Positions 56,199-64,000 of a DNA stretch of 64,000 bases are shown here, one piece after another; position 1 is the first letter of the stretch, and each line of letters opens with the position of its first letter. The notes below the pieces were generated by a model that searched no databases, was not told the DNA's origin, and saw nothing but the letters and a program-made list of their open reading frames with translations. The DNA lies in contig CAJIZG010000003.1 of NCBI GenBank assembly GCA_905181865.1, positions 880,001 through 944,000 of the forward strand, in the 5' to 3' direction. This DNA comes from Urechidicola croceus. GTDB taxonomy: Bacteria > Bacteroidota > Bacteroidia > Flavobacteriales > Flavobacteriaceae. A program made the position numbers and the translations under genes.

Positions 56199-56894
56199 AT
56201 GAACAAAATATCAGTTCTTTTTTTTGGAATTATCTTTACGCTTTCTTTACCATCAAAAGCACAAAAAGAAGTAATTGAATATGGTTCAGATCTTGACTAC
56301 AAACAAATTCATTTTGGTTATTATTTAGGTCTTAATACTAAAGGGTTTAACATTACATATACCCAACCAAATACCTTTGTAGAGGTGAGCAAGAACATTG
56401 GATTTAATATTGGAATTATCAGCGGATGGAGAATTAACAAAAATGTTTCTCTTCGATTAGAGCCAGGGTTATCTAGTAATACAAAATCATTGGCCTTTAC
56501 TAATATTAGAGGTGGAGAAAATGACAGTATTAGAAAAATAAGCGGAACTTATTTACACATCCCCCTTCTTCTTAAATTAAACACAAATCGCCTTGGAAAT
56601 ATGAGACCTTATGTTTTGGGAGGATTCTCATACGACTACAATTTTTCAAGTAATGAAAATAATCCAGAAGATAATTTTGGTGGAGAATTTAGAATGACAA
56701 CTCATAATTTCTCATATGAAATTGGTTTTGGTGTAGACTTATACATGTTCTGGTTTACATTCTCCCCTTCGATCCGAGGTATTTTTGCTATCAACAATGA
56801 AATCGTAAGAGACAACAACCTTAACAGTCCTTGGACAGAACCCATAGATCGTTTCGGAACACAAGGCCTCTTTTTAAATTTATCTTTTCATTAA
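56199..56894 (+). CDS. porT: T9SS protein PorT
   Basis: A 231-aa outer-membrane beta-barrel protein (signal peptide ending SLPSKAQ) needed for type IX secretion. Features: HFGYYLGLNTKGFNITYTQP, GIISGWRINKNVSLRLEPGLSSN, HIPLLLKLNTNRLGNMRPYVLGGFSYDYN and the terminal LFLNLSFH. It begins 1 bp after the ubiE stop, the arrangement seen in other Flavobacteriaceae. Its end overlaps the converging methyltransferase gene by 4 bp. Confidence 0.9.
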   Translation: MNKISVLFFGIIFTLSLPSKAQKEVIEYGSDLDYKQIHFGYYLGLNTKGFNITYTQPNTFVEVSKNIGFNIGIISGWRINKNVSLRLEPGLSSNTKSLAFTNIRGGENDSIRKISGTYLHIPLLLKLNTNRLGNMRPYVLGGFSYDYNFSSNENNPEDNFGGEFRMTTHNFSYEIGFGVDLYMFWFTFSPSIRGIFAINNEIVRDNNLNSPWTEPIDRFGTQGLFLNLSFH

Positions 56895-57616
56895 GATCGT
56901 TTAAATTCACTCAATAAAATCGCCGTTGCACTGGCAACGTTCAAACTTTCGGTCATTTGAGCAACGCCAAATTTAGGAATTGTCAGTCTGTTTTTTATAA
57001 AAGTATTCACTGGTGAACTCACCCCATTAGCTTCATTCCCCAATACGACCACGGCCTTTTCTGGAAGGCTTGAAGTATACACATTCTCACCAGACATCAT
57101 AGTTGAATACACAGGTAAAGACGCCTTCTTTATAAAACTTTCTAAGTCAGTATAAATAATCGAAACACGCGTTAACGAACCCATAGTAGATTGAACTACC
57201 TTCGGATTAAAACAATCGACTGTATCCTTCGAACATACCAACTGCCTTACTCCAAACCAATCACACAAACGAATAATAGTTCCTAAATTTCCCGGATCAT
57301 TTACTCCATCAAGTACAATAGTAAACGCGTCATATTGTAGTTTCCCAGGCACAGAAATTTCAAAAAGAGCCAACACTTCATTTGGAGTATTCAACTTGCT
57401 TATTTTATGTAATTCCGTTACAGAAATTATTTCGATTTTCTCTGAACTTAGAGTATGTTCGAATTCATCTATACAAAATAACTTATAAAGGGTAAAGTTA
57501 GAATTCAAAAATTCATTTACACCTTTTACGCCTTCAACAATAAATAAATTATTCTTAATTCGGTACTTTTTTTGATATAAACTTTTTATTAACTTTAGTA
57601 CGTTTTTAGATAACAT
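56891..57616 (-). CDS. SpoU/TrmH-family RNA 2'-O-methyltransferase
   Basis: A 241-aa SPOUT methyltransferase. An N-terminal L30e-like substrate domain (about 10-95, KNNLFIVEGVKGVNEFL) precedes the trefoil-knot domain with LDGVNDPGNLGTIIRLCDWFG, VVQSTMGSLTRVSI, VVLGNEANGVS and the terminal MTESLNVASATAILLSEF. The target nucleotide is unknown. Converges on porT with a 4-bp overlap; divergent from tamL. Confidence 0.93.
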   Translation of the reverse strand: MLSKNVLKLIKSLYQKKYRIKNNLFIVEGVKGVNEFLNSNFTLYKLFCIDEFEHTLSSEKIEIISVTELHKISKLNTPNEVLALFEISVPGKLQYDAFTIVLDGVNDPGNLGTIIRLCDWFGVRQLVCSKDTVDCFNPKVVQSTMGSLTRVSIIYTDLESFIKKASLPVYSTMMSGENVYTSSLPEKAVVVLGNEANGVSSPVNTFIKNRLTIPKFGVAQMTESLNVASATAILLSEFKRS

Positions 57617-57653
57617 TAGAAAGTGTTATTTTTGAACAAATTTAAACTCTTAT

Positions 57654-60194
57654 TTGTTGAAAAGCAACTATACATTAGTATTCATTTTTACTTGGGTTTC
57701 AGTATTTATTTTTTCTTCGTGTAATGTTGTAAAATTCGTTGATGACGGCGAATATTTACTAAAAACAAACACCATAAAAGTAAATGACAAAAAGAGAATT
57801 GACCAAGATGTAAGTAAATACTTAATTCAACAGCCAAACAGTTTGGTATTAGGTGTGCCAGTATCATTATACTTTCATAATCTAGGTAGTTCCAATTATA
57901 TTGATAATTATGAAATTTGGAAAGATTCGTTTCCTAAACGAGAAAATTTCTTATCCAAACTAATGTCAGAAAAACAATCGAGAGTTTATAGGCGTTTTAG
58001 ATCCGATGCTAACCAATGGTTTTTAAAAAGTGGCGAGTCACCAGCCCTTGTAGACTCTATCAAAACAAAACAAACTGTTAAAAATTTAACGGCACATTTT
58101 AAAAGCCAAGGTTTTTTTAGAACAAAAACAAATTACAAATACATATACAAAGCAGAGAAACAAGCGGAGGTGGAATATCAAGTAAATACGGGGAATGGTT
58201 ATAAATTAGATGGCATAACAAGAATCATTCAAACACTAGTATTAGACTCTATTTATGCTAACAATACAAAGGATTCATTTATACAGAAAGGAAATCAATA
58301 TCGAATACAAGATTTCGAAAATGAGTCATTACGAATTACAGATCTATTTAGAAATTCAGGAATATATCATTTTAACAGAAGTGATATTTTACCTTTTGAA
58401 ATAGATACTACCAAAAGTAATTACACCGCAGATATTAAATTGAAAATTAAAAATCGCATCATAGAAAAAAATGACTCTACATATTTAGAGCCCTTTAAAA
58501 TACAAAAAGTCGACAAGGTGGATATTTTTACTGATTATACCTATGCTGAAAAAGATAAACCTTACACCGTCGAAGAATCTTATAAGAACTATACCTTTCA
58601 TGCCCATGAAAAACTTAAATATAATTCAAAACTATTAACAAATAGTATTTTCATTTACCCAGATAACATATACAAAGATGAAGACAGAGATTTAACACGT
58701 AAAAATATTCGAGGATTAAAAAATTTTAGATTTGTAGATATTAATTATATTGAAGAAAATGATAGTTTAAAAGCCATCATTAACCTAACCCCCCACAAAA
58801 AATATTCTTTTAAATACAACCAAGAAATATCACATTCCAATATTAGACAAATGGGTGTATCGGGTAAGGTTTCTTTTGAGAATAGAAATGTTTTTAGAGG
58901 TGCAGAAATTTTAGAACTATCTTTTCAAGGATCCTTTTTTAATTCTACCGACGTAGATGATTCTGATAAAAATATATTTTTTAATGCTTGGGAATTTGGA
59001 GTAGATTTATCCTTAGAAATCCCTAGAATTCTATTCCCCATTGGAACCAACAAGATAATTCCTAAATACATGTCTCCAAAAACAGAGTTTACTTTAGGAT
59101 CTAGTTTCCAAAAAAACATTGGATTAGACAAACAACTTTTTACTGGTATTATTGGGTATAATTGGCAATCAAGTCAAAACATAAAACATCGATTTGAGCT
59201 AATAAATAGTCAATTCATTAAAAACTTGAATCCAGAATCCTATTTTGATATTTATACTTCGGAATATAACGATCTTGTAGACGTCTCCGAAATCATTTCA
59301 GAAACAACTACAATTCCACCATTATATTTCGATGAAAACGGGAGACTCATAGCGATTCCTTTTATAGATTATGTATTAAATTCTACACCTAATTTTGAAG
59401 CCACAAATCTAGTAGAATACAATGCTACTAAAAACATCGATAAAAGATATGAAATTATTACAGAAGATGTTTTAATACCTGCTGTAACGTATGAGTTTAT
59501 TTATAATAATCGTAAAAACTACAAAGATTCTGATTTCTCTTTTTTTAGAATTCGAGTAGCTTCATCGGGAAATTTAACGACAGCCTTCACCAAAGAGAGT
59601 CCAGTTAGTACCAAAAAAGAATTAGCTGGAATCCCAATAGCTCAATATGCTAAAACAGATATAGAATACAAAAAATTCTGGGGAGTATCCGATAAAAATA
59701 CCCTCGCTTTTCGAAGTTTTCTTGGAGCTGCATTTCCTTATGGAAACTCTACTTCAATCCCATTTAATAGAAGTTATTTTATCGGCGGTGCCAATGACCT
59801 TAGAGCTTGGAAAATTTATGATTTAGGTCCAGGCTCTTTAGACAATAATCTTGAATACAATGTAGGAACTCTTAAATTTTTAACTAGTTTAGAGTATCGA
59901 TTCAATCTTTTAAATAGTCTTAAGGGAGCTTTTTTTGCAGATGCGGGAAACATCTGGGACATAACTAATTCTGAATTAATCGATGGAGGGGGAAAATTTA
60001 AAAGTTTAGAATCTTTAAAAGATATTGCTATAGGAACTGGTTTTGGACTAAGATATGATTTTAGTTTTCTTGTTGTTAGATTAGACGTAGGGTTCAAAAC
60101 CTATGAACCTTATATTACAGATAATAAAAAATGGTTTAGAAATTACAATTTTAATGATTCTGTATTTAATTTCGGGATTAATTACCCATTCTAA
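57654..60194 (+). CDS. tamL: TamL: lipidated BamA/TamA-family outer-membrane protein
   Basis: An 846-aa protein with POTRA-like repeats in the first half and a bacterial surface antigen (D15) barrel in the second (from about 480), ending NDSVFNFGINYPF. Conserved FIGGANDLRAWKIYDLGPGS and LRYDFSFLVVRLDVGF belong to this barrel type. It carries a lipoprotein signal (FIFSSC, Cys 23), the mark of Bacteroidota TamL as opposed to BamA. There is no ATG; the start must be TTG at 57654 or the next codon TTG 57657. A TATTTTTG box at 57627-57634 is a possible -7 element. Confidence 0.92.
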   Translation: MLKSNYTLVFIFTWVSVFIFSSCNVVKFVDDGEYLLKTNTIKVNDKKRIDQDVSKYLIQQPNSLVLGVPVSLYFHNLGSSNYIDNYEIWKDSFPKRENFLSKLMSEKQSRVYRRFRSDANQWFLKSGESPALVDSIKTKQTVKNLTAHFKSQGFFRTKTNYKYIYKAEKQAEVEYQVNTGNGYKLDGITRIIQTLVLDSIYANNTKDSFIQKGNQYRIQDFENESLRITDLFRNSGIYHFNRSDILPFEIDTTKSNYTADIKLKIKNRIIEKNDSTYLEPFKIQKVDKVDIFTDYTYAEKDKPYTVEESYKNYTFHAHEKLKYNSKLLTNSIFIYPDNIYKDEDRDLTRKNIRGLKNFRFVDINYIEENDSLKAIINLTPHKKYSFKYNQEISHSNIRQMGVSGKVSFENRNVFRGAEILELSFQGSFFNSTDVDDSDKNIFFNAWEFGVDLSLEIPRILFPIGTNKIIPKYMSPKTEFTLGSSFQKNIGLDKQLFTGIIGYNWQSSQNIKHRFELINSQFIKNLNPESYFDIYTSEYNDLVDVSEIISETTTIPPLYFDENGRLIAIPFIDYVLNSTPNFEATNLVEYNATKNIDKRYEIITEDVLIPAVTYEFIYNNRKNYKDSDFSFFRIRVASSGNLTTAFTKESPVSTKKELAGIPIAQYAKTDIEYKKFWGVSDKNTLAFRSFLGAAFPYGNSTSIPFNRSYFIGGANDLRAWKIYDLGPGSLDNNLEYNVGTLKFLTSLEYRFNLLNSLKGAFFADAGNIWDITNSELIDGGGKFKSLESLKDIAIGTGFGLRYDFSFLVVRLDVGFKTYEPYITDNKKWFRNYNFNDSVFNFGINYPF

Positions 60195-60322
60195 AAGTTC
60201 GTTTACGAGGTGTATGTGAATAGATTCATACTTTCTTCATAATTTTACGTTTAAAAATTTCTTTTTTTAATAATTACACCTTCTAACTGGTTGAATTGTA
60301 GATGAAATTCAATGATATTTTG
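60195..60322. other. Intergenic with fbaA upstream region
   Basis: AT-rich spacer; TTG at 60296-60298 is 24 bp before the fbaA -7 box, a little far for a normal -33 element. Confidence 0.4.
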
Positions 60323-60330
60323 TACTTTTG
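60323..60330 (+). promoter_or_regulatory. fbaA -7 box (putative)
   Basis: TACTTTTG followed by CACAC, 25 bp before the fbaA ATG. Confidence 0.45.
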
Positions 60331-60355
60331 CACACTAAAATTTAATTAAAGCAAT

Positions 60356-61423
60356 ATGAGTTACAATATTAAACCTGGAGTTGCAACAGGAAAGGACGTT
60401 CAAGAAATTTTCAAATTGGCGAAAGCTAAGAAATTTGCGTTACCAGCAGTTAATGTAATTGGTTCAAATACTATCAACGCAGTACTAGAAACAGCAAAAG
60501 AGTTAAACGCACCAGTAATTATTCAATTTTCAAATGGTGGAGCGATATTCAATGCAGGTAAGGGATTGTCTAACGACGGTCAAAAAGCTGCAATTGCAGG
60601 TGGTATAGCAGGTGCTAAACATGTACATATAATGGCAGAAGCTTATGGGGTTCCTGTTATTTTACATACAGACCACTGTGCAAAAAAATTATTGCCTTGG
60701 ATAGACGGTTTATTAGATGCTAGTGAAAAGCATTTCGCAGAAACTGGAAAACCACTTTATAGTTCTCATATGATTGATCTTTCTGAAGAGCCAATTGAAG
60801 AGAATATTGAAATTTGTAAAAATTATTTAGCTCGTATGAGTAAAATGGGAATGACTTTAGAAATTGAATTAGGAATTACTGGTGGTGAAGAAGATGGTGT
60901 TGATAATTCTGATGTAGATGTCTCTAAATTATATACGCAACCTGAAGAAGTAGCGTATGCATATGAAGAATTATTAAAAGTAAGCTCTCAATTCACAATC
61001 GCTGCAGCATTTGGCAACGTACATGGTGTTTACAAGCCAGGAAATGTGAAATTGACTCCGAAAATCTTATTAAACTCTCAAGAGTATGTTTCTAAAAAAT
61101 ACAATGTTCCTCACAACACTATAGATTTTGTATTTCATGGTGGATCTGGCTCAACGGTTGAAGAAATTAGAGAAGGAATTGACTACGGCGTGATCAAAAT
61201 GAACATTGATACTGACTTACAATATGGTTTTGCAACAGGAATTAGAGATTTCTTTGGTAAAAACGCTGCGTATTTAAAAACTCAAATTGGAAGTCCAGAA
61301 GGAGCTGATTCTCCAAATAAAAAGTATTACGACCCACGTAACTGGTTACGCCAAGGAGAATTAACTTTTAAAGCACGTCTTAAAGATGCTTTTTCAGATT
61401 TAAATAATATCGATACTTTATAA
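60356..61423 (+). CDS. fbaA: Fructose-bisphosphate aldolase, class II
   Basis: A 355-aa zinc-dependent aldolase of the E. coli FbaA type for glycolysis and gluconeogenesis. Zinc ligands and active site: ILHTDHCAKKLLPWIDG, SSHMIDLSEEP, ELGITGGEEDGV, FGNVHGVYKPGN, VFHGGSGSTVEEI, and KMNIDTDLQYGF. Monocistronic with a strong terminator. Confidence 0.98.
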   Translation: MSYNIKPGVATGKDVQEIFKLAKAKKFALPAVNVIGSNTINAVLETAKELNAPVIIQFSNGGAIFNAGKGLSNDGQKAAIAGGIAGAKHVHIMAEAYGVPVILHTDHCAKKLLPWIDGLLDASEKHFAETGKPLYSSHMIDLSEEPIEENIEICKNYLARMSKMGMTLEIELGITGGEEDGVDNSDVDVSKLYTQPEEVAYAYEELLKVSSQFTIAAAFGNVHGVYKPGNVKLTPKILLNSQEYVSKKYNVPHNTIDFVFHGGSGSTVEEIREGIDYGVIKMNIDTDLQYGFATGIRDFFGKNAAYLKTQIGSPEGADSPNKKYYDPRNWLRQGELTFKARLKDAFSDLNNIDTL

Positions 61424-61451
61424 GTCTCGCTCATATAAAAATAACATTTAG

Positions 61452-61490
61452 ATAAAGAGAAACTATTTACAGTTTCTCTTTATTTTTTTA
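61452..61490 (+). terminator. Terminator of fbaA
   Basis: A perfect 13-bp stem ATAAAGAGAAACT / AGTTTCTCTTTAT with a 6-nt loop followed by a T-run. Confidence 0.93.
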
Positions 61491-61529
61491 GTAAATTGCT
61501 CGTCCATTTAACTATAAAATCTTTACTAT

Positions 61530-62390
61530 ATGTCATCTTGGTTTAAAAGAACAGACAAAGGAATTCAAACGCCTACGGAAGAAAAAAAAGATGTGCCTAA
61601 AGGTCTTTGGCATAAAACACCTAGTGGGAAATTCGTTGATGCCGATGAATTAAAACAAAATTATTATGTAAGCCCTGAAGATGGCTACCATATGAGGGTA
61701 GGAAGCAAAGAATACTTTGCTATGCTTTTTGATAATAATGAGTTTAAAGAATTAGACGCTAAGTTAACTTCAAAGGATCCTTTAAAATTTATTGATAGCA
61801 AGAAATATACAGATCGCTTAGAAGCTGCCTATAAAAAAACAAATCTAAAAGATGCCATTAGAACAGCCGTGGGGAAATCTCAGGGTAATGATTTAGTATT
61901 AGCATGTATGGACTTCTCTTTTATTGGCGGATCTATGGGAAGTGTTGTTGGCGAAAAAATTGCTCGTGCAGCAGACTATGCACTGAAGAATAACATCCCG
62001 TTTATGATCATTTCTAAATCTGGTGGAGCCAGAATGATGGAAGCTGCCTTGTCGCTAATGCAATTAGCGAAAACTTCGGCTAAACTTGCTCAATTAGCGA
62101 ATGCCGGTGTACCATACATTTCACTATGTACAGACCCAACTACAGGCGGAACAACAGCTTCGTTTGCCATGCTTGGAGATGTTAACCTATCTGAGCCGGG
62201 AGCTTTAATTGGCTTTGCTGGACCTAGAGTAGTCAGAGACACCACTGGTAAAGAATTGCCAGAAGGTTTTCAGACAGCAGAATTCGTTCTAGAACATGGG
62301 TTCTTAGATAAAATTATTGAGCGTAAAAACTTAAAAAAACAGATCAACCTTTACCTCGATCTAATTCTAAACCACCCATTAAGAAACTAA
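61530..62390 (+). CDS. accD: Acetyl-CoA carboxylase carboxyltransferase subunit beta
   Basis: A 286-aa beta subunit that with AccA transfers the carboxyl group from biotin to acetyl-CoA. The crotonase-like core is intact: [72 protein letters not shown] and [18 protein letters not shown]. The N-terminal part [20 protein letters not shown] then [14 protein letters not shown] aligns with the zinc ribbon of E. coli AccD, but all four cysteines are absent (about Thr30, Gly33, Ser48, Asp51). This seems usual in Flavobacteriaceae from memory. Confidence 0.97.
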   Translation: MSSWFKRTDKGIQTPTEEKKDVPKGLWHKTPSGKFVDADELKQNYYVSPEDGYHMRVGSKEYFAMLFDNNEFKELDAKLTSKDPLKFIDSKKYTDRLEAAYKKTNLKDAIRTAVGKSQGNDLVLACMDFSFIGGSMGSVVGEKIARAADYALKNNIPFMIISKSGGARMMEAALSLMQLAKTSAKLAQLANAGVPYISLCTDPTTGGTTASFAMLGDVNLSEPGALIGFAGPRVVRDTTGKELPEGFQTAEFVLEHGFLDKIIERKNLKKQINLYLDLILNHPLRN

Positions 62391-62397
62391 CATTTAA

Positions 62398-62892
62398 ATG
62401 CTAAGAATAATCCTTGCATTCTTTTTAATTTCTATTTCACAATTGTTTGTAAATTGTAAAACAACGAAAGTTCAAGAACCAATCACAGTGAGTAAAATTC
62501 CCTATTTTACGCTTTACACATTGGACTCTCAACGTTTTACAAAAGAAAGTTTTGATACAAAACGTACAAAACTTATATTATATTTCAATTCGGAATGTGA
62601 GCATTGTGAAAAGCAAGCGAAATGGCTGTCCAAGGATATCGAATTACTTTCAGATTTAGAAATGGTTTTCGTTTCTTTTGAAGAAATGAATGCCATTAAA
62701 AAGTTTAGGGATCTATATAATTTCAACCAAAAAAACGTCACTTTCTTGCAAGATGCGCGACTTACATTTTCAAATATATTTGAAGTAGAATCTTTCCCTA
62801 GTATCTTAATTTACAATAAGAAGGGCCGATTAATTCATAAATTTGAAGGAGAAACTAAAGTCGAAAAGCTGCTAGAATTCATTCCAAATTAA
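62398..62892 (+). CDS. Thioredoxin-like lipoprotein
   Basis: A 164-aa lipoprotein (SQLFVNC, Cys 20) with a thioredoxin-like fold (about 35-160): LILYFNSECEHCEKQAKWL carries a CEHC redox pair, and SFPSILIYNKKGRLIHKFEGE includes the cis-Pro. Probably a membrane-bound, periplasm-facing thiol reductase or peroxiredoxin-like protein. It starts 7 bp after accD. Confidence 0.85.
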   Translation: MLRIILAFFLISISQLFVNCKTTKVQEPITVSKIPYFTLYTLDSQRFTKESFDTKRTKLILYFNSECEHCEKQAKWLSKDIELLSDLEMVFVSFEEMNAIKKFRDLYNFNQKNVTFLQDARLTFSNIFEVESFPSILIYNKKGRLIHKFEGETKVEKLLEFIPN

Positions 62893-62916
62893 TAAGAACA
62901 TTCTTATTGCAAAATA

Positions 62917-62946
62917 TTGTTATTCACAATAATAGTGGTATCTTTG
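62917..62946 (+). promoter_or_regulatory. rpsO promoter
   Basis: TTG (62917-62919) and TATCTTTG (62939-62946) are 19 bp apart, followed by CAGCCTG, a partial match to the stable-RNA discriminator. The leader before the rpsO ATG is about 52 nt. Confidence 0.7.
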
Positions 62947-63004
62947 CAGCCTGATTTTAAAGAATCAAATATTACATAAAAATTATTAAAAAATTAATGT
63001 TAGC

Positions 63005-63274
63005 ATGTATTTAACTAAAGAAGTAAAAGCAGAACTTTTCAAAAAACACGGAAAAACTGTAACAAACACAGGTTCTGCAGAAGGACAAATTGCATTATTT
63101 ACTCACAGAATTAAGCACTTAACTGGGCACTTAAAAAATAATCACAAAGATTATAACACTGAGCGTTCATTAGTGAAATTGGTAGGTAAAAGAAGAAGTC
63201 TTTTAGATTACTTAATCAAAAAAGATGTCTTAAGATATCGTGCAATTGTAAAAGAATTAGGATTAAGAAAATAA
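63005..63274 (+). CDS. rpsO: 30S ribosomal protein S15
   Basis: An 89-aa S15 that binds the central domain of 16S rRNA. MYLTKEVKAELFKKHG, GSAEGQIALFTHRIKHLTGHLKNNHKDYNTERSLVKLVGKRRSLLDYL match the family, although the usual GSPEVQIA is GSAEGQIA here. Followed by a terminator, then pnp, the usual rpsO-pnp order. Confidence 0.97.
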   Translation: MYLTKEVKAELFKKHGKTVTNTGSAEGQIALFTHRIKHLTGHLKNNHKDYNTERSLVKLVGKRRSLLDYLIKKDVLRYRAIVKELGLRK

Positions 63275-63281
63275 TCCAAAT

Positions 63282-63310
63282 AAAAAAGAGGCTTATGGCC
63301 TCTTTTTTAT
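63282..63310 (+). terminator. Terminator after rpsO
   Basis: AAAAAAGAGGC-TTATG-GCCTCTTTTTT: 11-bp perfect stem with a T-run. Read-through or another promoter must serve pnp. Confidence 0.88.
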
Positions 63311-63402
63311 TATAATTAAAGAAAGTTAAACTTTTCATTGGAATAAATCGCAACACAACAACGAAAAAACCAATAGTTTAATTTAAAAAATTTTAACAAT
63401 TT

Positions 63403-64000
63403 ATGATTCCAAAAGTTTATAAAGAGATCATTGATCTTGGAGACGGAAGAGAAATTTCTATCGAAACAGGAAAATTAGCAAAACAAGCTCATGGTAGCGT
63501 TGTTGTGCAATCTGGAAAATGTATGTTATTATGCACAGTTGTTTCCAATTACGAACAAAAAGATCTTGGTTTTCTGCCATTAACAGTAGATTATAGAGAA
63601 AAATTTGCTGCTGCTGGTCGTTACCCAGGAGGTTTCTTTAAAAGAGAAGCAAGACCAAGTGATGGTGAAGTATTAACAATGCGCTTAGTAGATCGTGTAT
63701 TACGTCCATTATTCCCAAAAGATTATACCGCAGAAACACAAGTGATGATTCAATTAATGTCTCATGACGACGATGTTATGCCAGATGCAATGGCAGGATT
63801 AGCTGCTTCTGCTGCAATTCAATTATCAGATTTCCCTTTTGAATGTGCTATCTCTGAAGCTAGAGTAGGTCGTGTAAATGGTGAATTTGTAATCAATCCA
63901 ACACGTGCTCAATTATTAGAATCTGATTTAGACATGATGATTGGTGCTTCTGCAGATTCAGTAATGATGGTAGAAGGCGAAATGGATGAGATTTCTGAAG
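63403..64000 (+). CDS. pnp: Polyribonucleotide nucleotidyltransferase, N-terminal part
   Basis: Starts with ATG at 63403 and runs off the window (199 codons present). The first RNase PH-like domain is recognisable: [82 protein letters not shown], and [17 protein letters not shown]. PNPase degrades RNA 3' to 5' with phosphate. It lies in the usual place after rpsO. Confidence 0.97.
   Translation, partial: MIPKVYKEIIDLGDGREISIETGKLAKQAHGSVVVQSGKCMLLCTVVSNYEQKDLGFLPLTVDYREKFAAAGRYPGGFFKREARPSDGEVLTMRLVDRVLRPLFPKDYTAETQVMIQLMSHDDDVMPDAMAGLAASAAIQLSDFPFECAISEARVGRVNGEFVINPTRAQLLESDLDMMIGASADSVMMVEGEMDEISE

Overview
The window is a chromosomal segment of a Flavobacteriaceae-type bacterium (phylum Bacteroidota). 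The evidence is an AT-rich composition, a complete gldK-gldL-gldM-gldN gliding/type IX secretion (T9SS) cluster, porT beside ubiE, an exosortase F pair, a TamL-type lipidated BamA homologue, an archaeal/eukaryal-type ProS, and promoters of the Bacteroidota form TTTG-N18/19-TAnnTTTG with few Shine-Dalgarno sites. Most of the window is single-copy housekeeping DNA. The one clearly accessory, decaying stretch is about 4.6-8.6 kb.

Layout. 1-0.7 kb: 5' end of a 16S rRNA gene (minus strand, leaving the window) with its leader and promoter. 0.7-4.6 kb: dgoK-eda (2-keto-3-deoxy sugar acid catabolism), a secreted GHL10-like glycoside hydrolase and an unrecognised secreted protein. 4.6-8.6 kb: gene-poor DNA holding a decayed small exported protein, an IS3-family transposase remnant, an intact cold-shock gene and a multiply interrupted GH30-type glycosidase. 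I read this as a collapsing sugar-utilisation locus. 8.8-25.5 kb: GAF protein, ppnP, a sorbosone-dehydrogenase-like lipoprotein, tRNA-Met, an M28 peptidase, the tpiA-prmA-clpS group, a lone peptide ABC permease, pyrF, a DUF4197 lipoprotein, an M49-like metallohydrolase, a glucosaminidase-LysM lipoprotein, a PLP deaminase, an ABC-F ATPase, a DUF983 protein and a DAO-type oxidoreductase.

25.5-34 kb: topA, a degenerate arginase-fold protein and gldKLMN, all leftward, giving the T9SS core ring, trans-envelope shaft and motor. 34-40.5 kb rightward: miaB, a sigma-54 activator ATPase, lptE, a TPR-like protein, secG, groES-groEL. 40.6-42 kb leftward: a heavy-metal-binding lipoprotein and the exosortase F pair. 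42.5-49.7 kb rightward: purH and the rod-shape/elongation operon mreB-mreC-mreD-mrdA-rodA.

49.8-51.7 kb leftward: rpsT, tRNA-Glu and proS. 51.8-64 kb mostly rightward: an FG-repeat and Ser/Arg-rich lipoprotein, a FadL-like porin, a NifU-type Fe-S scaffold with a doubled N domain, ubiE, porT, (leftward) a SpoU-type methyltransferase, tamL, fbaA, accD without its zinc ribbon, a thioredoxin-like lipoprotein, rpsO and the 5' part of pnp.

Cell-envelope biogenesis dominates: T9SS (gldKLMN, porT), lipid and outer-membrane assembly (lptE, tamL, secG), protein sorting (xrtF) and wall elongation (mre/mrd). I found no prophage, CRISPR array or defence island and nothing that looks like a wholly new multi-gene system. 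The best second-look items are a shared GC-rich discriminator at the stable-RNA promoters, the metal-site-less arginase homologue in the topA-gld locus, the FG-repeat/RS-tail lipoprotein, the orphan exosortase F pair with a decayed mini-protein that may resemble a sorting substrate, and the cysteine-less AccD.
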